The notes beneath the pieces are model-generated. The model had not been told where the DNA came from and ran no database searches. It saw nothing but the letters and a program-made list of their open reading frames with translations. The position numbers were made by a program, and so were the translations under genes. A stretch of DNA of 47,005 nucleotides from PUPG01 sp031323845 (GTDB taxonomy: Bacteria > Bacteroidota > Bacteroidia > Bacteroidales > UBA7960): positions 1-47,005 of the forward strand of contig JAVIYP010000017.1 of the NCBI GenBank assembly GCA_031323845.1. Reading direction: 5' to 3'. Shown here in pieces: positions 1-7,709 of the stretch; positions within the stretch are counted from its first letter, which is position 1, and each line of letters opens with the position of its first letter.

Positions 1-736
1 TTACCGCCTTCAGTGTGGCTTCAGCCGAGGTGCCGCCTATCACAAAGGCAACATGATATGGCGGGCAGGCCGCCGTGCCAAGAGACCGAAGCTTGTCCAC
101 AAGGAACTTTTCGAGTTTTTCCGGGTTCAGCAAAGCCTTTGTTTCCTGGAAAAGCGCGGTCTTGTTCGCCGAACCTCCACCCTTGGCCACAAACAAAAAC
201 CTGTACTCATCACCATCTTCGGCATACAGGTCAATCTGGGCGGGGAGGTTGGTGCCTGAGTTCTTTTCCTTGTACATGTCAAGCGGTATGGTCTGCGAAT
301 ACCTCAGGTTTTCTTCCGTGAACAGTTCATAAACCCCTTTGGAAAGCGCTTCGGCATCGCCACCTCCGGTCCATACCTGCTGGCCCTTCTTGCCAATAAT
401 GGTGGCGGTTCCCGTATCCTGGCAGTAAGGAAGCACCCCCCGGGCGGAGATCTCTGCATTGCGTAGCATCGTCAGGGCAACGTATTTGTCGTTTTCACTG
501 GCTTCTTCGTCCTGCAAAATGGCCGCAAGCTGCCGGATATGATCCGTGCGTAGCATGAAGGAGGCATCACGCAGGGCGGCTCGGGAAAGTTTCGTAAGGC
601 CCTCAGGGTCAACCTTCAGCATCTTTTTCCCTGCACAATCAATTTCAGAAACGTAATCTTTCGTAAGCAAATAATACCCGGTGTGGTCAGCACCGAGAGG
701 AAAAGCTTCCTGGTAATGGAATTTGGGTGTTTTCAT
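1..736 (-). CDS. fumA: Fumarate hydratase class I (iron-sulfur type), 3'-truncated by the window edge
   Basis: Class I fumarases interconvert fumarate and malate in the TCA cycle using an oxygen-sensitive [4Fe-4S] cluster. About 245 N-terminal residues are visible, beginning MKTPKFHYQEAFPLG; the rest lies off the left edge. The family's cluster-binding CQDTGTA is present, with the first ligand at Cys105, followed by GGGSANK and CPPYHVAFVIGGTSAE, all typical of the E. coli FumA/FumB family. The visible frame is open throughout. A close Bacteroidota promoter sits about 60 bases upstream of the ATG. The gene is divergent from rbfA. A related L(+)-tartrate dehydratase is conceivable, but the single-chain arrangement favours fumarase. 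Confidence 0.92.
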   Translation of the reverse strand, partial: MKTPKFHYQEAFPLGADHTGYYLLTKDYVSEIDCAGKKMLKVDPEGLTKLSRAALRDASFMLRTDHIRQLAAILQDEEASENDKYVALTMLRNAEISARGVLPYCQDTGTATIIGKKGQQVWTGGGDAEALSKGVYELFTEENLRYSQTIPLDMYKEKNSGTNLPAQIDLYAEDGDEYRFLFVAKGGGSANKTALFQETKALLNPEKLEKFLVDKLRSLGTAACPPYHVAFVIGGTSAEATLKAV

Positions 737-793
737 AACGCTTGTTTTTTCGGGATGAGTGTTTTGGTTTGGATGCGATTTTTTTTGATGCCA

Positions 794-825
794 TAAATAT
801 AGACAAACCAACAAAAACGACCAAA
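794..825 (-). promoter_or_regulatory. Promoter of the fumarase gene
   Basis: On the minus strand a TTTG (-33 element, 822-825) is followed after 20 bases by TATATTTA (-7 element, 794-801), one mismatch from the Bacteroidota consensus TAnnTTTG. The predicted transcript start lies near 787, about 50 bases upstream of the fumarase ATG. Both boxes and their spacing fit, so this is among the better promoter calls in the window. Confidence 0.6.
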
Positions 826-931
826 TGTTACCGCTTGTTTTGTGATGAACGCCGCCACCTGTGCCGGATGAGCCGGATCGGGGCATTTCTGTGGCCGTTA
901 CACACCCGCTTCCTATGAAAAAAATTTCGCG

Positions 932-939
932 TACTTTTG
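932..939 (+). promoter_or_regulatory. -7 box in front of rbfA (possible leaderless transcript)
   Basis: TACTTTTG matches TAnnTTTG exactly and ends only five bases before the ATG chosen for rbfA. With the usual spacing the transcript would begin at or within a base or two of that ATG, so the mRNA may be leaderless. I could not find a convincing TTTG about 20 bases upstream, which lowers confidence. Confidence 0.4.
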
Positions 940-944
940 CACTT

Positions 945-1280
945 ATGGAATCCAACAGACAACTGCGTATTTCCCGTCTCATTCAGAAAGACCTGGGTGA
1001 GATTCTTCAGTTGACGGGCAGAGACTGGATGCCCGGGGCTATGATTACGGTAACCAAGGTTTACGTTACCAGCGACCTTTCGATTGCCAGGGTGTATCTC
1101 AGCATATTCGGAAAAGATGGCAATGAAGTTATCAGGGTGATCGGAATGAAAGCCGGAGAGATCCGCAAACAGCTTGGCATGCGTGTGAAACACCAGCTCC
1201 GGCACGTGCCTGAACTGCGGTTTTTTATTGATGACAGCCTCGACTACATTGAAAACATTGAGAACCTGCTGAAAACGTAA
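945..1280 (+). CDS. rbfA: Ribosome-binding factor A
   Basis: RbfA is a small KH-like protein that binds the 30S subunit during 16S rRNA 5'-end maturation and cold adaptation. The 111-residue product starts MESNRQLRISRLIQKDLGEI and has the family's late motif LRHVPELRFFIDDSLDYIENI. The frame stays open upstream to an ATG at 861, but residues before MESNRQ are not RbfA-like and an exact -7 box lies just before 945, so I chose the internal start. The methyltransferase gene follows after 8 bases and a LolC/E-like permease after that, giving a likely three-gene operon. Confidence 0.95.
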   Translation: MESNRQLRISRLIQKDLGEILQLTGRDWMPGAMITVTKVYVTSDLSIARVYLSIFGKDGNEVIRVIGMKAGEIRKQLGMRVKHQLRHVPELRFFIDDSLDYIENIENLLKT

Positions 1281-1288
1281 TCACTTCC

Positions 1289-2101
1289 ATGCACTACGAC
1301 CCTGTAAAGCGCTTTTTAGGATCTCTTTTTAACCGCCATCCCATTTCCAGGAAGCTGTTTTACCGTTTACTGGACATCCTGCTGTTGCGCAGCTGGCACC
1401 TTCACAAAGCCCTGCGCGCTTACCGTTCATCGGTCCCGAAGGACAGGGAGGTCCATGTGCTGGATGCCGGGAGTGGCCTGGGTCAGCATAGCTGGTACCT
1501 GGCCAGGAAAAACCCGGCGTGGCACATCACTGCCGTTGACATCAAGGAGGAAGAGCTGGAATCATGCGCATCCTTTTTTTCCGGACAGCAGCTAACAAAT
1601 GTAGTGTTTGAAAAACAAGATCTTACTTCCTATTTTAAACCGGATGCTTTTGACCTGGTGCTTTCAGTTGACGTAATGGAGCACATCGAAGAGGATGAAC
1701 AGGTGTTTTCCAGGCTATATGCATCGATGAAAAAGGGAGGCTTGCTGCTGATCAGCACACCTTCCGACCAGGGCGGCAGTGACGTGCGGCATCCGGGCGG
1801 CGTTTCCTTTATCGAAGAACATGTCAGGGACGGCTATGCAGCCGAGGAACTAAAGCAAAAGCTGCAAAAAGCGGGCTTCAAAACCATTGAAACACATTAC
1901 ACCTACGGAAAACCCGGCAGCATTGCCTGGCGCCTTTCCGTTAAGTACCCCATTTCTCTTTTAAACCGATCCAAAGCTTTTTTGCTTCTGTTGCCGTTGT
2001 ACTATATTTTTGTAATGCCGCCGGTGCTTATCCTGAACAAACTTGATGTTGTCATAAAACATAAAAAGGGCACAGGCCTCCTGGTAAAGGCCTGGAAGTA
2101 A
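1289..2101 (+). CDS. Class I SAM-dependent methyltransferase, substrate unknown
   Basis: This 270-residue protein has a Methyltransf_11-like Rossmann fold. The SAM-binding glycine motif VLDAGSGLGQHSWYLA lies near residue 57, an acidic ribose-binding VDIKEEELE follows, and DLVLSVDVMEHIEEDE is the post-motif IV region. A hydrophobic stretch near residues 224-246 (AFLLLLPLYYIFVMPPVLIL) suggests membrane association, as in some lipid or quinone methyltransferases. It lies 8 bases after rbfA and 20 bases before the permease gene, so it is probably co-transcribed with both. The substrate cannot be read from the sequence. Confidence 0.85.
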   Translation: MHYDPVKRFLGSLFNRHPISRKLFYRLLDILLLRSWHLHKALRAYRSSVPKDREVHVLDAGSGLGQHSWYLARKNPAWHITAVDIKEEELESCASFFSGQQLTNVVFEKQDLTSYFKPDAFDLVLSVDVMEHIEEDEQVFSRLYASMKKGGLLLISTPSDQGGSDVRHPGGVSFIEEHVRDGYAAEELKQKLQKAGFKTIETHYTYGKPGSIAWRLSVKYPISLLNRSKAFLLLLPLYYIFVMPPVLILNKLDVVIKHKKGTGLLVKAWK

Positions 2102-2121
2102 CCATACAAACCCCGACAAGC

Positions 2122-3348
2122 TTGCGCTTTTCATTGTACATAGCCTGGCGTTATCTTTTTGCTAAAAAGACTCACAACGCAATCAATATCATCACCCTGA
2201 TATCAATGATTGGCATTGCCGTGGGAGCTATGGCGCTTGTCGTGATACTTTCTGTCACCAATGGCCTTGAACGGCTGATCATGCAACAGTTCAACGCTTT
2301 TCATGCTGATATAGAGATCAGTCCGGCAACCGGAAAAACGTTTTCCGTCGACAGCTTTCCGCTGGCTGAATTCGACGAACTGCCCTTTATACGCCATCGC
2401 AGCCTGGTTCTTGAAGAAACGGGGATGATCACATACCGGGAGGCTCAGCACCTGGTAAGTTTACGCGGGGTTGATCCGCTTTATCCAAAGGTCACCGGGA
2501 TTGACACGCTCATCATTCAGGGCGTTTATGCACCGGAAGAAGAGGAGAGAAACCGTTTCGTGCTGGGCAACGGTGTTGCCAGGGTTTTGAATGCCAGCAT
2601 CCACGACTTCCTGAATCCCATTGAAGTGTTTGTACCCCGTCGTGGCAGGACCACCGGTCTGCACCCGGCACAGGCATTCAGATCATCCGCCAACTATGCC
2701 TCCGGAATTTTTGCAGTACAAACGGAGTTCGACATGGAATATGTGATCCTTCCCCTCAGGCTGATGCGGGAACTGCTTCAGTATGAAAATGAAGTCTCTT
2801 CCATTATGGCATCCCTTAACCACGGGGTCAGTCACGACAGGGTACAGCGACAGCTGCAGGAGTTACTGGGTCCGGACTATGTGGTGCGAAACCGGCTGCA
2901 GCAACAGGATTTTCTTTACAAAATAATGCGCTCCGAGAAGTGGGCCATCTTTTTTATTCTGACCTTTATCCTGGTCATCGCGGCCTTTAACATCATCGGG
3001 TCACTGACCATGCTTGTGCTTGAAAAACGCCGGGATATTGCCGTTTTGCGCAGCATGGGCGCTTCCAGGAAAATGGTGGAACGGATATTTTTGCTCGAAG
3101 GTCTCCTGGTAAGCGTGGGAGGAGCACTGCTGGGCGTCTTGCTGGGAGCACTCATCTCCTGGCTGCAAATGCGTTTTGGACTGATCACCATTCAGGCACA
3201 GGGTATGTACATTATCGATGCCTATCCGGTATTCCTGAAAGCAGGTGACATCCTGCTTGTGTCATTTACCGTTTTCTGCATCGGCTACCTGGCCACCCTG
3301 GTTCCGTTGCATAACATGTGGAAAACGATGGACAAAGCGCCTGTATAG
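2122..3348 (+). CDS. LolC/LolE-like ABC transporter permease (FtsX family)
   Basis: The 408-residue membrane protein has the lipoprotein-releasing permease layout: one N-terminal TM segment (about residues 22-45), a large periplasmic domain (about 50-265) and three C-terminal TM segments (about 272-297, 322-345, 370-395). The start RFSLYIAWRYLFAKK and the FtsX motif EKRRDIAVLRSMGAS support the family. In Lol systems such permeases, with a LolD ATPase, extract lipoproteins from the inner membrane; no ATPase gene is adjacent here. The start appears to be TTG, with no ATG or Shine-Dalgarno sequence nearby. The gene ends 5 bases from the convergent pheT. Confidence 0.88.
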   Translation: MRFSLYIAWRYLFAKKTHNAINIITLISMIGIAVGAMALVVILSVTNGLERLIMQQFNAFHADIEISPATGKTFSVDSFPLAEFDELPFIRHRSLVLEETGMITYREAQHLVSLRGVDPLYPKVTGIDTLIIQGVYAPEEEERNRFVLGNGVARVLNASIHDFLNPIEVFVPRRGRTTGLHPAQAFRSSANYASGIFAVQTEFDMEYVILPLRLMRELLQYENEVSSIMASLNHGVSHDRVQRQLQELLGPDYVVRNRLQQQDFLYKIMRSEKWAIFFILTFILVIAAFNIIGSLTMLVLEKRRDIAVLRSMGASRKMVERIFLLEGLLVSVGGALLGVLLGALISWLQMRFGLITIQAQGMYIIDAYPVFLKAGDILLVSFTVFCIGYLATLVPLHNMWKTMDKAPV

Positions 3349-3353
3349 GTATA

Positions 3354-5807
3354 TCAGCGCAGTGATGCTCCGAGTTTTTTAACATACGCATCGGCAAGCT
3401 TCTCCATAATGCCGTCAACTTCCTTGTCTGTCAGCGTTTTATCGTCCTGAAAGACAAAGCTTATGGCATATGACTTTTTGTTATCGCCCAGCTTCTCATC
3501 CTGGTAAACATCAAAAAGGTTAACGCGCTGCAGTATGTTCTTTTCTGTTTGAAAGGCAATATTTTCCAGTTCAGCGAAAGGAATATCCGCATCCAGCAGC
3601 AGTGCTAGATCGCGGCGCACAGAGGGGAATCTCGGCACTTCCGTGTATATCAGGGGACGGCTGCCTGCGATGTTCATCAGGGCCTCCCATTCTATGGTTG
3701 CATAAAAGACATCCTGCCTGATGTCGAACGCCGCGGTCAGTGCACGTGAAAGCTTTCCTGCAGCGGCAAGCTCTTTCCCGTTCAACAAAATCTTCAAACA
3801 GAAGGCAAATGGCGGTTCTTCGGTGGTCTGTTGCACGGCGGTGAGGTCTTCATTCACCCCAAGTCGCTGCAATATTGCATAAACCGCATCCTTGAGGTCA
3901 AAAAAACCGGTTCCCCTGCCGGAAGCATTCCAGCTCTCAGGTTGTGCCTTGCCCGTCATGAACAACTCCAGTAAAACGCGTTCAGGATACCGTGACACCA
4001 CATCACCCTTTTTGTTTTCGTCATAATGGTACACCTTGCCGAATTCATACAACCTGAGGTCAAACTCTTTCCGGTTCAGGTTATAGGCTATGCTTTCCAG
4101 TCCGCCGTACAGGAGGGTTTGCCGCAGCACATTCAGATCCTGGCTGAGTGGATTCAGAATGCTTACCAGCTCTTTGTTACCGGAGGGAGCTTGCTGATAA
4201 TAGGCCATCCTGGTCAGGGAGTTGTTCATGATCTCATTAAACCCCCTTGCCGAAAGCATGTCTGAAACCGTGTTCTGCAACAGCTCCTTATCCGGCTTCG
4301 GTGTTGACACCATCGTAGAGTGCATCTTCTCGGGAATGTCCACATTGTTATAGCCGTAAATGCGCAGCACTTCTTCAACAACGTCGGCAGGCCGGGTAAC
4401 GTCAACACGACAGGCAGGTACCTGTAACGTAAACCCTTCGCCTGTCTGATCCATAATGGTAAAGTCCAGGTCCTCCAGGATGGATTTAATTTCGCTGGCC
4501 GGAATTTTTTTTCCAATGAGCTGGTGCACGTAATGCAGGGGCAGTTCAACTGTTGCTCTGGTAATTTTTTTGGGAAGCACGTCATCCACGTCCGAAGAGA
4601 TCCGGCCTCCTGCGATTTCTTTGATCAGCATGGCCGCCCTCTTCAGGGCATAGATGGTCATTTCAGGGTCGGAGCCTCGTTCGAAGCGGAAGGAGGCCTC
4701 TGTTTTGATGCCGTGATGACGTGAGGATTTCCTGATGGTTACGGAATCGAAGCAGGCGCTTTCAAGGAAGACATCGGTGGTGAGCTCCGTAACGCCGGAG
4801 TTGATCCCACCGAGAATGCCACCCATGCACATGGGCTCCTCTTCGTTGCAAATCATAAGGTCATCACCGGTAAGCTTCAGTTCTTCCTTGTCGAGCGTAA
4901 CAAAGCCGGTGCCTTTGGGCGACTTTTTCACAATGACCTTTTTTCCCTTTATGGCGGCCACATCAAAGGCATGCAACGGCTGGCCCGTTTCATGCAGCAC
5001 ATAGTTGGTAATGTCAACCACGTTGTTGATAGGCTTCAGGCCCAGGGCTTTCAACTGCTGTTGCAGCCACTCCGGTGAAGGCTGAACGCGAACACCACGG
5101 AGGGTCAGGCTTGAGTATCTGGCACACGCCTCAGGATCTTCGATGGTAACGGGGATGTACAACTCGTTGCTGTCGGGCTTGAACCCGGAAACATCAGGCC
5201 ACCTTAGCTGAATTTTTTTGTTGTTTTTCTGATGGTTAAGCACTGCCACAACATCCCTGGCCACGCCAATGTGTGAGGCCGCATCGATTCGGTTGGGGGT
5301 TAATCCGATTTCAAACACCCTGTCGCGATACAACTTAAAATAGTCGGCGGCCTGAATTCCCACAGGGACGTCTTCCGGGAGCACCAGGATGCCATCATGG
5401 GTGTCACCCAGCCCCAGCTCGTCTTCAGCACAAATCATACCCCGAGAAAGCTCTCCGCGTATTCTGGCAGCTTTGATATTCAGCTCCTTCCCATCAAAAT
5501 AAAGAGTGGCACCTTCCAGGGCCACCAGCACTTTCTGACCGGCCCGCACATTGGGCGCTCCGCAAACTATGGGAAGCAACTCACCGCTGCCTGTGTCAAC
5601 ACGGGTAAGCGTCAGTTTGTCAGCGTTGGGATGCTGTGTGCATTCAACAACCTTTCCCGTAACCACTCCTCTGAGGCCGCCACGGACCGACTCATAGGTG
5701 TCAAGACTTTCAACCTCCAGCCCGCAGTCGGTAAGCAACTCAGCTAACTGCTCCGGGCTTTCTTCAAAATCGGCATAGTTTTTCAGCCAGTTATAAGAGA
5801 TACGCAT
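3354..5807 (-). CDS. pheT: Phenylalanine--tRNA ligase beta subunit
   Basis: PheT partners with PheS to charge tRNA-Phe. The 817-residue product has the expected order: N-terminal OB-fold tRNA-binding domain (about residues 40-150, including VTGKVVECTQHPNADKL), B3/B4 editing domain (about 210-390), B5 domain (about 410-480), the catalytic-like core and a C-terminal FDX-ACB anticodon-binding domain (about 725-817, beginning YTEVPRFPSVRRDLALLLD). Length is normal. pheS is not in this window, as is common outside the proteobacteria. It lies 32 bases downstream of the coiled-coil protein gene on the same strand and may share its transcript. Confidence 0.97.
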   Translation of the reverse strand: MRISYNWLKNYADFEESPEQLAELLTDCGLEVESLDTYESVRGGLRGVVTGKVVECTQHPNADKLTLTRVDTGSGELLPIVCGAPNVRAGQKVLVALEGATLYFDGKELNIKAARIRGELSRGMICAEDELGLGDTHDGILVLPEDVPVGIQAADYFKLYRDRVFEIGLTPNRIDAASHIGVARDVVAVLNHQKNNKKIQLRWPDVSGFKPDSNELYIPVTIEDPEACARYSSLTLRGVRVQPSPEWLQQQLKALGLKPINNVVDITNYVLHETGQPLHAFDVAAIKGKKVIVKKSPKGTGFVTLDKEELKLTGDDLMICNEEEPMCMGGILGGINSGVTELTTDVFLESACFDSVTIRKSSRHHGIKTEASFRFERGSDPEMTIYALKRAAMLIKEIAGGRISSDVDDVLPKKITRATVELPLHYVHQLIGKKIPASEIKSILEDLDFTIMDQTGEGFTLQVPACRVDVTRPADVVEEVLRIYGYNNVDIPEKMHSTMVSTPKPDKELLQNTVSDMLSARGFNEIMNNSLTRMAYYQQAPSGNKELVSILNPLSQDLNVLRQTLLYGGLESIAYNLNRKEFDLRLYEFGKVYHYDENKKGDVVSRYPERVLLELFMTGKAQPESWNASGRGTGFFDLKDAVYAILQRLGVNEDLTAVQQTTEEPPFAFCLKILLNGKELAAAGKLSRALTAAFDIRQDVFYATIEWEALMNIAGSRPLIYTEVPRFPSVRRDLALLLDADIPFAELENIAFQTEKNILQRVNLFDVYQDEKLGDNKKSYAISFVFQDDKTLTDKEVDGIMEKLADAYVKKLGASLR

Positions 5808-5839
5808 CAGGATTGTTTTTTTCGGGAAAGCTACAGCGG

Positions 5840-6775
5840 TTAACGCAGTTCAAGGGAGGTTTCACCCAACAGAAATTCATCGGTAAACAGCGAAATGGTG
5901 TAGTATCCGGGTTCAAACTCCTCCACGCGTTGCCAGGTCATGCATTTATGGAGCTGCCTGTTCTGATAACTGAATCGGTCCTTCACGGAATATTGCAGGG
6001 TGTCCTCTATATGGATGAAGGAGTAGGCAAGGTCGTCGCTTTCTCTTAAAATGATGCCGTTGGGGTCGGCAATACGCATGTAAATGTTATAATCTCCCGC
6101 AGCGATAATGGGGTTTTCTGAAATCAGAAAACAAACGCGGATCTGTTCTGCCCTGGACGCCCTGTCGGTTTCGTCCTCACGACCCCTGCCGCGAAGCCTG
6201 AAAGGAAAGGTCTCAATCTGGTAAGCCCTCAGCACTGAAGCTGCTTCAACTTTTGTCTCAAGAGCTGCCTTGTCACGCGTAAGTTCGGTGGTGCGGCGCT
6301 GCACCTGCAGGATCTGCTCCCGCATCTCGATATTCTCTGCCCTTAGCACCTGGTTTGCCGTATACAGACTGTCAATCTCCCTCACATAATTCTGTGTGAT
6401 GTCGCGCAAAAGGTTCAGCTGCCGACGAATGCGGTAATAATCCTCCTGCCGGGTGATCAGGTTTTGTATCTGACGGGCATTCGCCTGAATGATGCTGTCT
6501 TTCTCAAACAAAATGCTGTCGTATTCCACCCTCACCCTGTAATAGTCGTCGAGGACAGAGTCAAGCTCATACTGTAACTGCTGGTTCATGACCAGTGCAA
6601 TTTCACGTTCCTGTGTTACCTCTTTCAACGACTGCCTGCTTGTTTGCCATAAAAAGCTGACCAGCAGAACCAGGACACCCAAAAAAAGAATGGTGATGCG
6701 ATACACCAGTTCATTCTTTTTCTGCATTCTGTTCGAAGGGGACTGTTGTTGTTCTGTTTTTTGCTGATGTTCCAT
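5840..6775 (-). CDS. Single-pass membrane protein with long coiled coil, function unknown
   Basis: I do not recognise a named family. The 311-residue product starts MEHQQKTEQQQSPSN, has one TM helix (about residues 24-43, ITILFLGVLVLLVSFLW) and then roughly 150 residues of heptad-rich coiled coil full of E, Q, R and L. The C-terminal 120 residues look like a beta-rich globular domain (YNIYMRIADPNGIILRESDD, EPGYYTISLFTDEFLLG). Topology would be inside-out, with the coil and globular domain in the periplasm. The frame opens further upstream to 6841, but those residues look non-coding. It lies directly upstream of pheT; a cell-envelope role is possible but not shown. Confidence 0.75.
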   Translation of the reverse strand: MEHQQKTEQQQSPSNRMQKKNELVYRITILFLGVLVLLVSFLWQTSRQSLKEVTQEREIALVMNQQLQYELDSVLDDYYRVRVEYDSILFEKDSIIQANARQIQNLITRQEDYYRIRRQLNLLRDITQNYVREIDSLYTANQVLRAENIEMREQILQVQRRTTELTRDKAALETKVEAASVLRAYQIETFPFRLRGRGREDETDRASRAEQIRVCFLISENPIIAAGDYNIYMRIADPNGIILRESDDLAYSFIHIEDTLQYSVKDRFSYQNRQLHKCMTWQRVEEFEPGYYTISLFTDEFLLGETSLELR

Positions 6776-6979
6776 TTTTTTTACGATAGAGTTCTGATGA
6801 TCCGGGCTTGCACACATAGTCGACCGCAAACACCGGGCCAAAAAACATTATTTTTTATATAAAAAGACGCACTTTTTGTTTGATTTTTGACTATTTTTAT
6901 AACTGCTTTTTATCAAAGTGCGATATTATGCCCATACGTACGTGTTCCGTATCGGCACAGGCAAAATTACACAAATTAT

Positions 6980-7696
6980 ATGATTATAATGCGCAGTTTA
7001 CATGCTCTTTCCTCTGCGATAAAGAACTTTTTTTCATTAATATATCCTGAGGCCTGTTGTGCTTGCGGCACGTTGCTGCTGGCCGATGAGGTTCACCTGT
7101 GCATGCACTGCAGAATTTTGCTTCCAAAGACCAGGTTTCACTTGCACCGGGAGAATCAGTTGACAAAAATTTTCTGGGGCAGGGTCTGTCTTGAAACAGG
7201 GACGTCTCTTTATTATTTTCAGAAGGGGGGCAAGGTGCAGCGTGTGATTCATCAGTTCAAATACAAGGGGAACACCGCTCTTGGGTTTTATCTTGGTGAG
7301 ATGCTGGGTCGTGACCTCCGGTCTTCCGGTTTTTATGAGGACATCGACTGTATTCTTCCTGTGCCTTTACACCCAAAGAGGGAGCGCATGAGGGGATTTA
7401 ATCAAAGTGAGGTGATCGCCCGTGGCATCGCGGCATCCATGTCGGTGCCATGTCATCCCTCATGGCTTATCAGAAAAAAAGCTACCGCCACGCAGACCCG
7501 GCGGGCGAGGTTCAGCCGCTGGCAAAATGTTGCTGAAGTATTCGAGACACCCAGCCCTGAGCTTCTGGTCAACAAATCCGTGTTGCTTGTTGATGATGTG
7601 ATCACTACGGGCTCAACCCTGGAGGCTTGTGCGCAAAAGCTCCTTGCTGTCGAAGGTGTCAGGGTGTGGGTGGCGACCCTTGCCATTACCGAGTAG
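6980..7696 (+). CDS. ComF-family phosphoribosyltransferase-like protein
   Basis: ComF/GntX proteins have an N-terminal zinc ribbon and a type I phosphoribosyltransferase domain and are linked in some bacteria to DNA uptake. Here a CxxC...CxxC ribbon (CCACGTLLLADEVHLCMHC) is followed by LYYFQKGGKVQRVIHQFKY, the PVPLHPKRERMRGFNQSE signature and the PRPP-binding loop VLLVDDVITTGSTLEAC. The frame is open upstream to 6887, but MIIMRSLHALSS (ATG at 6980 or 6989) is the more natural start. It is convergent with the secreted multidomain gene, 13 bases apart. Its actual role in this organism is unknown. Confidence 0.88.
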   Translation: MIIMRSLHALSSAIKNFFSLIYPEACCACGTLLLADEVHLCMHCRILLPKTRFHLHRENQLTKIFWGRVCLETGTSLYYFQKGGKVQRVIHQFKYKGNTALGFYLGEMLGRDLRSSGFYEDIDCILPVPLHPKRERMRGFNQSEVIARGIAASMSVPCHPSWLIRKKATATQTRRARFSRWQNVAEVFETPSPELLVNKSVLLVDDVITTGSTLEACAQKLLAVEGVRVWVATLAITE

Positions 7697-7709
7697 CAAC
7701 AGCTGTCAT

